Origin: Mogibacterium sp.
GTDB lineage: Bacteria; Bacillota; Clostridia; Peptostreptococcales; Anaerovoracaceae
Length of the DNA: 64,000 bases
Direction of reading: 5' to 3'
Assembly (NCBI GenBank): GCA_017512365.1
Contig: JAFWGQ010000004.1
Location: 81,691-145,690 of the forward strand
Part shown: one piece after another, positions 22,121 to 29,950 of the stretch
Position numbering within the stretch: the first letter of the stretch is position 1
Layout: the number at the start of each line of letters is the position of its first letter
Program-made: the position numbers and the translations under genes
Notes under the pieces: generated by a model
What the model was told of the DNA's origin: nothing
What the model saw: the letters and a program-made list of their open reading frames with translations, nothing else
Databases searched by the model: none

Positions 22121-25100
22121 TCATCTTTCTCTTATGCGTTTTCCGACGATCATCATGATGCCCGCTGCAGAAAGAACGGCAAACATCACCCACAGCCCGA
22201 GCCGGCCTTCGTCGCCCGTTTTCGCAGAATGATTCCTGTCATTTTCTGATCTGTTGCTGTCATTCCTTTTATTCTGTCTATATGAATTGATTATTGTATA
22301 GCCTGTGACTGCATCTCCTGCTACTGTTTTTTCATATCCTGCAGCATCTGTGATCTCTTCCACCGTATAGTTCACTGTATTCCCTGAGTTCATCTCAGGC
22401 AGCTCATCCCATATATAGACCCACGAGTTATCATCGCTGAGAGTTACAGGCTCACCGTATTTTTCTCCATCTGCCAGAAGCTGCACTTCAATGGATTTCG
22501 GTCTTGAACCTGCCGAATCGTGATCATCCTTCCATACCTTCGAAACAGTCAGGCTTGTCTTGCCCGGAGTGTAGTAGTTTTTTACTTCAAAGCTTTTTTC
22601 ATCGATTATCGTTGAATACTCAGGGACTGCATCTTCCGTAACTGTATACAGGATCTCTTCATCTGATTCATATTTTGGCAGGTCATCAAATGAATACGCC
22701 CACTCTTCTGATTCGGATATGATCCTGCTGTCTATTTCCGTACCATTGGCATGCAGTCTGATCGTAACGTTCTCAGGCCTTTTGCCGTCTTTATTATCGT
22801 TGTCATCCCAGGTTTTCTTTCCTTTTATCGTGACTGTTTCAGGTTCTGTTTTTTTATAGTCATTCGTTATTTCCAGATATGAGACGCTGCCGTTGATGAC
22901 ATCGACCGCTGCATCTTTTGGATCGGCATGTTCTGTGCCGTCATCTCCGGCCTTATAAGCAGCAGTAAGAGCAGAGCCGGTGACCTGAGCACCGTTTTCT
23001 TCTACATAGTATTCACCGGGTACAAGATCATCAAATGCCATCACCCCGTCTTTCATGTCATCATATGTAAAACTGCACTCCGCTTTCCATATGCCAAGGA
23101 CCCTGCGATACAAAGTGTACGTGATATCTTGCTGCTTTGCCGTACTCACGACTTCTTTGTCACCGCTCCATTCTTTGCGGACTATCAGAGAAGCCTTCAT
23201 TTTGTTAGTGACGGTCACTCCTCCGAACTCTGCAGCTGTTGTTGTCTGATAAGCATCATTGAAAGCTCCGCTTTCGATCCAGTCTGATGCCCTGGCAGGA
23301 TTGCCGCCCTGCTTCAATTCTTTGACTGTATATGAGACTTCCTGTCCGCCCTTCCACTTGCGCAGACCGGTGATTTTGCCTTTCCAGGAAGATGCGGTGC
23401 TTCCGCCGGTCAGCACCGTGTAACCGGCCAGCTTGCCGTCTTCTCCAAACGCTCCGACAGTTACGCTGCCGGGACGGATGGTTCCGCTGTTGCCGTTGTC
23501 CTCCCATTTCTTGGTCACATTCATTTCTGTTGTGAATAACTGTACGACCGGTCTGTCGTAGTCTTCCCTGATATTTGGAGTGTCATCGTACGTAAAGGTG
23601 ACATACGCCTTGTCATTCCGGTTTGACCAGAAGCCTTTTTCCCCCGCACTAGTCGGGCCGGTTCCGTCATCACCGGTCGCAGGATATCCATTCGCTTTGT
23701 AATCGGCATACGCCTGCCCGGTCGGTTCGATGCGCATCGTCGCTTCTATTCTGTAATCCGGGTTCAGGCAGTATGTTGGATCGCTGAACGTGACCAGTAT
23801 ATTATTCCCGGTCCTCGTAAGCAGTGCGGTAACACTCTTTCCCTGATCTGGAAACGTACAGCTTACCTCGTTCGCGTCTGCCGCTGCATTGCTCTTTGCG
23901 ATCAGTTGATTTGTGCTTATCTTCATGAGCCGCAGGCGCAGCTCGGTCAGCTCGTTGCCGTCCTTGTCCGTGACAAATTCCACGCGGGAATTCAGTGTAT
24001 CGTGGATCTTCAGGTCTAAAACATTAGAGACGGAGACGATCGACTTTTCGATAGTACTAAAGCAGTCATTCAATGCGTCTTCCGATGGCGCCCGATAATT
24101 TCTTTTGCTCTCCGCATTGACCGCGTCCGAGACCGCCTTCAGATTATTCAGGGTTTCATACATTGTCCCTTCGTACTGAGGTCCGACTGCGATCGTATGG
24201 AACTGGTTGACACTTATGCCCTGCGCCATTAACACAGCATAATACAGACAGACCTTGACATTGTTGTTTTCGTAACGGCCGTTTCCGCCGGCTCCGTATA
24301 CTTTTCCGTTTCTGTAGACTGTATACCTTGTCGGCGCGCCATCGGAAAGGAAGATCACGACTGTCGGTGCTTCGGCACGCGCTTTTTCCAGCTGCCTTGC
24401 CGCTACGAACAGACCATGAGTATAATTTGTCCCATGAAGATCATCATTTGCGACGGCCGATGTCGTAAAGCCGTTTTTTGCTGTATCCGCACTGGAGGTC
24501 CAGTCCACCCAGACTTTTGCATCCTGATAGGTCTGGTCATAATAATATGAGTCAAATGAAACGATGCTGTACCTGGGGTCCAGTTCGGGGTGTCTGCTGA
24601 TATGATCCACCAGCGTATTCTTTGCATTGACCAGATGGTAAATCCGGCTTTGGGGGCTGGTGGGATCTACGGCAGTCTCATCGGTCATTCTATTGCGCAT
24701 GGAACTGGACGTGTCCACGACAAACAGAACATCCACCGGCTCCCTGCCGGTATCGTTAACGTCCTGCACTGTCAGCGTCAGGTCGTAAGTACCATCCTTC
24801 CGGTACGTGACATACTTATGCTTTGTACATATGTCGTGTATATCGTCATCGTCATCTTCCGGCTGGTACGGCTCGTCCAGTCGGTTCGTGATCACAAAGC
24901 CGTTACCGGTTTCTTCGATCCCGGGAGTATAACCGGGAAGCTCTTCCTCTTCCACAGTAACCCCGGTCCTGTTTTCGTCTGTATCCTGCTCCGGAAGACC
25001 GGTAAATGTATGCTCCCATCCTTCAGAAGCTTTCAGATCATATTCTGCAAGCACTTCGTCGCTTCCCGTCTTCGGCTTTACCCTTACAGTAACTTCCGAG

Positions 25101-25429
25101 GAGCGGAAGCCGTATGCATCATCATCATCATCCCAGTCTATCTTCACATGGATATCGGTGCTGTTCTTTTCTGCACCGGTGTTATCACCGCCCGCATCTT
25201 TTTCTGCACGGTCACCTGAAGCGGAAGTTCCTTTGTCTTTGAATATCTCAGTTCCGTTAGCGGGATCAGAAGCAGGCTGCTCTTCATTTGCGAGTACCAC
25301 AGCGGGCAATGGTACTGCCAGCATCATGCTGATCATCATTATCAGAGCCATTCGTGCCATTTTTATCCATTTCCGCCGGCTTCTGTTCCGTCTTCCTTTT
25401 CTCTTGTTGTTCATACGGATAAAACTCAT
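22121..25429 (-). CDS. Cell-wall-anchored VWA/Cna-B pilin-like adhesin
   Basis: 1102 residues. A basic start, a hydrophobic signal (ALIMMISMMLAVPLPAVVLA) and a C-terminal hydrophobic stretch with basic tail (GLWVMFAVLSA...GKRIRER) mark a surface protein. Domains: a Cna-B-like repeat (about 90-200), a von Willebrand A domain with MIDAS start DTSSSMRNR (about 240-460), then at least three Cna-B repeats (WEDNGNSG, TWDDNDNKDG, VWKDDHDSAG). Domain order resembles tip pilins that bind host matrix. The sorting signal reads SAKTGDE, not LPxTG, so anchoring depends on a sortase tolerant of that form. ATG 25429 is chosen because GAGGGG stands six bases before it. Codon use looks more AT-rich than its neighbours. 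Confidence 0.85.
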   Translation of the reverse strand: MSFIRMNNKRKGRRNRSRRKWIKMARMALIMMISMMLAVPLPAVVLANEEQPASDPANGTEIFKDKGTSASGDRAEKDAGGDNTGAEKNSTDIHVKIDWDDDDDAYGFRSSEVTVRVKPKTGSDEVLAEYDLKASEGWEHTFTGLPEQDTDENRTGVTVEEEELPGYTPGIEETGNGFVITNRLDEPYQPEDDDDDIHDICTKHKYVTYRKDGTYDLTLTVQDVNDTGREPVDVLFVVDTSSSMRNRMTDETAVDPTSPQSRIYHLVNAKNTLVDHISRHPELDPRYSIVSFDSYYYDQTYQDAKVWVDWTSSADTAKNGFTTSAVANDDLHGTNYTHGLFVAARQLEKARAEAPTVVIFLSDGAPTRYTVYRNGKVYGAGGNGRYENNNVKVCLYYAVLMAQGISVNQFHTIAVGPQYEGTMYETLNNLKAVSDAVNAESKRNYRAPSEDALNDCFSTIEKSIVSVSNVLDLKIHDTLNSRVEFVTDKDGNELTELRLRLMKISTNQLIAKSNAAADANEVSCTFPDQGKSVTALLTRTGNNILVTFSDPTYCLNPDYRIEATMRIEPTGQAYADYKANGYPATGDDGTGPTSAGEKGFWSNRNDKAYVTFTYDDTPNIREDYDRPVVQLFTTEMNVTKKWEDNGNSGTIRPGSVTVGAFGEDGKLAGYTVLTGGSTASSWKGKITGLRKWKGGQEVSYTVKELKQGGNPARASDWIESGAFNDAYQTTTAAEFGGVTVTNKMKASLIVRKEWSGDKEVVSTAKQQDITYTLYRRVLGIWKAECSFTYDDMKDGVMAFDDLVPGEYYVEENGAQVTGSALTAAYKAGDDGTEHADPKDAAVDVINGSVSYLEITNDYKKTEPETVTIKGKKTWDDNDNKDGKRPENVTIRLHANGTEIDSRIISESEEWAYSFDDLPKYESDEEILYTVTEDAVPEYSTIIDEKSFEVKNYYTPGKTSLTVSKVWKDDHDSAGSRPKSIEVQLLADGEKYGEPVTLSDDNSWVYIWDELPEMNSGNTVNYTVEEITDAAGYEKTVAGDAVTGYTIINSYRQNKRNDSNRSENDRNHSAKTGDEGRLGLWVMFAVLSAAGIMMIVGKRIRER

Positions 25430-25548
25430 CTCACACCCCTCGTTGTATAGCGACACCGTGAGAATGCTCTATAATTGCAACTTCTCTATAACCAACTATA
25501 GCTGTTTTGTAACGGTTTGTAAATGCCGTTTCCTTTCAAACCCATAAA

Positions 25549-25587
25549 ACACAAGCCTGTCATTCCGACCGGCTTGTGTTTTTTTGT
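25549..25587 (-). terminator. Bidirectional-looking terminator after aminotransferase
   Basis: ACACAAGCC/GGCTTGTGT form a 9-bp stem; T runs occur on both sides, so it can stop minus-strand transcripts from the aminotransferase. Confidence 0.7.
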
Positions 25588-25611
25588 TCAGTCTTTTAAG
25601 GCTTGTTTGTA

Positions 25612-26799
25612 TTATTTATATTTAGCTCCGAGTCTCTTGAAGGCTTCTTCCGACCTGAGGATCATCTTGTGCGATCCGCAGAACGAAGCTCTTACCCAGC
25701 CGGGGCTTGCGAACGAAGATCCCGGCACGATGAGTATGCCCTCTTCCTTGGCGGCCTGCACGAATTCCTTTTCGTCAGGCACAGGTGACTTGAACCAGAG
25801 ATAGAAAGCTCCCTGTGGCACGATGGCCTCGAATCCGGCCTCTGTCACAATCCTGTAGAGGTCCTTGGCGTTTCTGTAGTAGAAGCTGAGATCGATGGTC
25901 GAGTGGAGCGACCTTTCGACTATGAGCTCCGCGATCGTCGAAGCGTTGTTGGCTCCGAGCACTCTCTGAGCGATCTCGAGGGCGTGGGCAAGCTCGTCGG
26001 CTCCGTCCGCGCATTTCGGAACAGCCGCGTAACCGATTCGCACTCCCGGCATCGAAAGAGACTTCGACCACGAATAAGCGATGATCGTGTCGGCATAGAT
26101 CTCAGGCAGGAATTCCACCTTCTTGTCTACGTATACGAGTTCTCTGTAAGGTTCGTCGGAAATGATATAGATAGGATGACCGTATTCCTTCTCTGCCTCT
26201 CTCAGTACTTCTGCGACTGCTTCGAGAGACTCTCTTGAATAGATAGCTCCGGTCGGGTTGTTAGGATTGTTTATGATGATGGCTTTTACGCCCGGTTCGA
26301 GGATCTCTTTGAGCTTCTTTGCGTCAGGCTCGAAACCTCCTGCGTAGTTAGGCGGGACTACCAGCGTGTCTGCAAAGAAGTTTTTTGCCCAGTTGGCGTA
26401 TTCTACAAAGTACGGTGCGAACGCCACGACCTTGTCTCCCGGATCGAGTATGCACTTCATGATGATGTTGATGGCATAGCCCGCGCCGGCCGTCATGATG
26501 ATGTTCTCCATCTTGAAGTAATCGCCGAATCTCTCGTTGAGATTGTCTGCTACAGCCTGACGCGTCGATTCAAAGCCGGCGTTGGACGGATACGAATAGA
26601 CCAGATGAGGGTCCACTTTCGAATTGATATAGTCCAGAGCCTTATATACTTCGACAGGCGGATGCGGTGACGGATTGCCGACGCTGTAGTCGTATACGTT
26701 CTCAGCTCCGCGCTCCTTGGCCATTCTCTTACCTTCCTCAAACATTGCTCTGATAGCCGAGCTTCCCGCGAGGAAAGGTTCCATGCTTTTTGATAACAT
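25612..26799 (-). CDS. Class I/II PLP aminotransferase (aspartate aminotransferase-like)
   Basis: 395 residues. Fold-type I motifs are clear: YDYSVGNPSPHPP near the N-terminus, NNPNNPTGAIYS (about 184-195), ISDEPYRELVY and the PLP-lysine site SWSKSLSMPGVRIGY (Lys about 242). The family includes aspartate, alanine and aromatic aminotransferases; the exact substrate is not clear from sequence. An AGGAGGTAAAAG site precedes ATG 26799. It is a single-gene unit. Confidence 0.92.
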   Translation of the reverse strand: MLSKSMEPFLAGSSAIRAMFEEGKRMAKERGAENVYDYSVGNPSPHPPVEVYKALDYINSKVDPHLVYSYPSNAGFESTRQAVADNLNERFGDYFKMENIIMTAGAGYAINIIMKCILDPGDKVVAFAPYFVEYANWAKNFFADTLVVPPNYAGGFEPDAKKLKEILEPGVKAIIINNPNNPTGAIYSRESLEAVAEVLREAEKEYGHPIYIISDEPYRELVYVDKKVEFLPEIYADTIIAYSWSKSLSMPGVRIGYAAVPKCADGADELAHALEIAQRVLGANNASTIAELIVERSLHSTIDLSFYYRNAKDLYRIVTEAGFEAIVPQGAFYLWFKSPVPDEKEFVQAAKEEGILIVPGSSFASPGWVRASFCGSHKMILRSEEAFKRLGAKYK

Positions 26800-26948
26800 T
26801 CTTTTACCTCCTGAAGTAAAAAAATCATAAAAAAAGGTTTTGAGTGATAACGTTCTCTCAAGTCGGGAATATATACCCCCTTTTGAGATGATTGTATCAC
26901 ATTCAGCCTTGCATTATCTCGCTTTTTCGCCGATAATTATCACAGCGA

Positions 26949-26976
26949 TTGTATGCTTTTAGTACAAGAGTAAAAT
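26949..26976 (+). promoter_or_regulatory. Promoter of DUF1015-LRR operon
   Basis: -35 TTGTAT (26949-26954), 16-bp spacer, -10 TAAAAT (26971-26976); about 40 bases of leader follow, ending in GGAGG. Confidence 0.5.
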
Positions 26977-27023
26977 AACGTTATAAGCAGGTTTTATCTT
27001 CTTACTTTTACGGAGGAATTAAA

Positions 27024-28334
27024 ATGTCAACATACGACTGGGAAAAATTCGGATTCCATATTCCGGAGATCATGCTTCCAAAGGAAGGCACAGACTATTT
27101 CAAGTGGGCTGTAGTCGCATGCGACCAGTTCACTTCCGAGCCGGAATACTGGGAAAAAGTCGAAGAGATCGTCGGTGACGCGCCGTCGACTCTGAGACTC
27201 ATGCTCCCTGAGCTTTATCTCGACAAGCCGGGCGAGGCCGAGAGGATCAAAGACGTACGCGCAACCATGGACAAGTACCTCGCAGACGGCACTCTGCGCA
27301 AGATGGAGCCGGGCTGCATGCTCGTTCAGAGAACAGCCGAGGGGCGTACGCGTCTTGGACTTGTGATCGCGACGGATCTTGAGGCTTACGACTTCAGCAA
27401 GGGCTCGAATTCGCTCACGAGAGCTACTGAGGGAACAGTAGTCGAGCGCATACCGCCTCGTCTGAGGATCAGAGGAGACGCTCCTATCGAGATGCCTCAC
27501 ATCCTCATCCTTATAGATGATCCTGACAAGACGGTCATCGAGCCTCTCGTCGATCAGCAGAGAGAAGTCATCTACGATACTGATCTCATGATGGACGGCG
27601 GCCACATCACAGGTTCCTTTATCAGAGAGAAAGATCTCGAGGGCGCAAAGGAAGCACTTTCGAAGCTTTACGACAAGGCCGAAGAGAAGTACGGCGCCGG
27701 ACATGTCATCTTCCAGGCAATGGGTGACGGCAACCACTCGCTTGCTACCGCCAAGACCGCATGGGAGAACATCAAAAAGACACTCTCTCCTGAAGAGATC
27801 AAAAACCATCCTGCAAGATACGCTCTCTGCGAGATCGAGAACATCCACGATGAGGGCATCGTATTCGAACCGATCCACAGAGTCATCTTCGCAAGCAAGG
27901 GCCAGACCGGGATGCAGCTCGTTGAAAAGGTCGTCGATCTGCTCGGCAAGGCCAACGGCAAGGCATATCTGGCTGAGGAAGGCGCTGCTGTGCCTGCAGG
28001 TGCGTTCGGCATACCTTATGTAACAGGCGCGGGCAGAGGTCTGATCATAGTCGAGGATCCGTCAAACAAGCTCGAGGTCGGCTGCCTCCAGCACGTGCTC
28101 GACATCATGGTCATGGAAGACAAGGATTGCGACATCGACTACATCCACGGCACAGCCGCGGTCGAGAAGCTCTCCGCAAGAGACGGCAATGCAGGCTTCT
28201 TCCTTCCTCCTATGGACAAGTTCATGCTCTTCCCTGCCGTGGCGGCGGACGGAGCGCTCCCGAGGAAGACATTCTCGATGGGAGAAGCTAACGAGAAAAG
28301 ATACTATATTGAATCAAGGTATATCGCAAAATAA
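27024..28334 (+). CDS. DUF1015-family protein
   Basis: 436 residues, full length for this widespread family of unknown function. Recognisable blocks include WAVVACDQFTSEP near the N-terminus, MGDGNHSLATAK (about 233-244) and VADGALPRKTFSMGEA near the end. A distant relation to ADP-dependent serine kinase (SerK-like) proteins has been proposed; I do not assign an activity. GGAGGAATTAAA precedes the ATG. Its stop overlaps the start of the LRR gene (TAATG), so the two are co-translated. Confidence 0.9.
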   Translation: MSTYDWEKFGFHIPEIMLPKEGTDYFKWAVVACDQFTSEPEYWEKVEEIVGDAPSTLRLMLPELYLDKPGEAERIKDVRATMDKYLADGTLRKMEPGCMLVQRTAEGRTRLGLVIATDLEAYDFSKGSNSLTRATEGTVVERIPPRLRIRGDAPIEMPHILILIDDPDKTVIEPLVDQQREVIYDTDLMMDGGHITGSFIREKDLEGAKEALSKLYDKAEEKYGAGHVIFQAMGDGNHSLATAKTAWENIKKTLSPEEIKNHPARYALCEIENIHDEGIVFEPIHRVIFASKGQTGMQLVEKVVDLLGKANGKAYLAEEGAAVPAGAFGIPYVTGAGRGLIIVEDPSNKLEVGCLQHVLDIMVMEDKDCDIDYIHGTAAVEKLSARDGNAGFFLPPMDKFMLFPAVAADGALPRKTFSMGEANEKRYYIESRYIAK

Positions 28335-29935
28335 TGGATCAGCTTTCTGGACTCAACATTTCCAACGGCATACTCAGGGAATATACCGGGCAGGCCAGTG
28401 ACATAATAATACCGGAAAAAGTGAAGGGCATATCAAGTGCTGTTTTCAAGGACTATCATGCCCTTCGCTCCATTATGCTGCCTGCCGGTCTTGAGGAGAT
28501 AGATTCGCGCTGCTTTGAGGGATGTACCGGTCTCAAGACCGTAATGTTCCCGGCCAGTCTGTCCAGGATCGGCAAGTACGCATTCGCCGGATGCAGCAGT
28601 CTGGTCTTTTTCAGGATGCCCGCAGGTCTCAGCGTCATCGGTTCATATGCCTTCAGGGACTGTATATCACTTTCATCAATAGAGCTGCCTGAAGGCGTAG
28701 AAGAGATAGGCGTCGGCGCATTCATGGGATGCAGCGGACTCAGGACCATCCGGATCACGGGCAGACATACTACCATCAAGTCCGCATTCGGTACTCATCC
28801 GTTTGTGGGATGCGACAAACTGAAGATCTACACTCCTTCGGGAAGCGAGGCCGAGAGATTCGGACTCGACAACGGCATCCCTGTCATAAACATACACGCT
28901 GCGCAAAAAGACACAATGCCGGAGATTGAGAAGTCTGCAAAGACTTCGCATGTCAGCTCCGGGGCGGGCGAGAAGGCCGCGTTCACTTTCGCCGATACTC
29001 ACCCTGCTGCTCCTGCTGCTTCTTCTCCTGCTCCTTCTGCAGCTGCAATTCCTGCAGCTGTTGCTGAAAAGCATGATACGGAGCCTGAGGATCACGATGC
29101 CGAAAAGAACCAGCAGATATATGATGAAGCAGTTTCCCTTTACAACAGCGGCACAGAAAGCGGCATGCAGAAGGCCATAGAAATGATGCGCAGCATCGGA
29201 TCCTTCAGCGACGCGCGGCACAAAGCCAGAGAATTCGCCAAAGATCTGAAGAGGCAGCAAAAGGAATCCGCCAGAAGTCTGAAGGAACAGCAGAAGGAAT
29301 CCGCCAGAAATCTGAAAATGAAGCAGAAGGAATCCGCCAGAAGTCTGAAGGAACAACAGAAGGAGTCCAGAAAGGAAGAAGCCGAAAAAGAAAGGCTGGC
29401 GCGAAAAAAAGCTGCCGGGCAGGAAAAGACCGCAAAGCCCGGACGTTCTGTCAGTCTAAAGGCCGCAGTGATCGTGCTGGCGCTGGTGCTGGCGGCCGGA
29501 GCCGGAGCAGCGGGAATATATTACGCAAAGACTCACCCCCTCTCCTCCGGGGACAGCAAAACAAGCAATACAAGCAATACGACAGATGACTACACTCTCA
29601 CTCTGGAAGATTATATAAATAGCAACGATGCCGCAAAGAAACAGCTGATACAGTCTGTCGAAGATACTGACGTGATCATATCCGTTTCGAAGAACACACT
29701 TATCTACACCTACGACCTCAGCTCTTCCAACAGCGTAACGCCTGAACTGGCACAGAGTGAAGAACTGAAGGAATCTCTCGGTGAAACACTCGATTCCAGC
29801 GATGAGAAGTTCACGGAATTATGCACGGGCCTCGAAAAAGACACCGGCATAAGCGGTGTCTCTGTAGAAGTCATATTCAGATATGGGGATGAGGAGCTGC
29901 TCACAAGAACATACACCTCTGAGGGCCGGCAGTAA
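28334..29935 (+). CDS. BspA-type LRR protein with hendecad coiled coil and membrane anchor
   Basis: 533 residues. Residues 30-175 are BspA-like leucine-rich repeats (for example IDSRCFEGCTGLKTVMFPASL and the next unit). An Ala/Pro-rich linker follows, then an 11-residue repeat, KESARSLKEQQ, about four times (residues 308-350), predicting a coiled coil. A single membrane helix (VIVLALVLAAGAGAAGIYY, about 378-396) leads to an outside C-terminal domain of 130 residues like the DUF4854 family. There is no signal peptide, so the LRR part is probably cytoplasmic, which is unusual for BspA repeats. Its start overlaps the DUF1015 stop. Confidence 0.82.
   Translation: MDQLSGLNISNGILREYTGQASDIIIPEKVKGISSAVFKDYHALRSIMLPAGLEEIDSRCFEGCTGLKTVMFPASLSRIGKYAFAGCSSLVFFRMPAGLSVIGSYAFRDCISLSSIELPEGVEEIGVGAFMGCSGLRTIRITGRHTTIKSAFGTHPFVGCDKLKIYTPSGSEAERFGLDNGIPVINIHAAQKDTMPEIEKSAKTSHVSSGAGEKAAFTFADTHPAAPAASSPAPSAAAIPAAVAEKHDTEPEDHDAEKNQQIYDEAVSLYNSGTESGMQKAIEMMRSIGSFSDARHKAREFAKDLKRQQKESARSLKEQQKESARNLKMKQKESARSLKEQQKESRKEEAEKERLARKKAAGQEKTAKPGRSVSLKAAVIVLALVLAAGAGAAGIYYAKTHPLSSGDSKTSNTSNTTDDYTLTLEDYINSNDAAKKQLIQSVEDTDVIISVSKNTLIYTYDLSSSNSVTPELAQSEELKESLGETLDSSDEKFTELCTGLEKDTGISGVSVEVIFRYGDEELLTRTYTSEGRQ
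29254..29371 (+). repeat. Coding tandem repeat, 33-bp unit
   Basis: About 3.5 units of AAGGAATCCGCCAGAAGTCT plus 13 bases, one unit slightly diverged. It encodes the KESARSLKEQQ hendecads of the LRR protein. Confidence 0.85.
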
Positions 29936-29950
29936 GCCAGCCCTTTTTTA
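29923..29950 (+). terminator. Terminator overlapping the LRR gene stop
   Basis: GGGCcGGC-AGTAA-GCCaGCCC then six T residues. The stem includes the last codons and the stop of the LRR gene. Confidence 0.65.
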
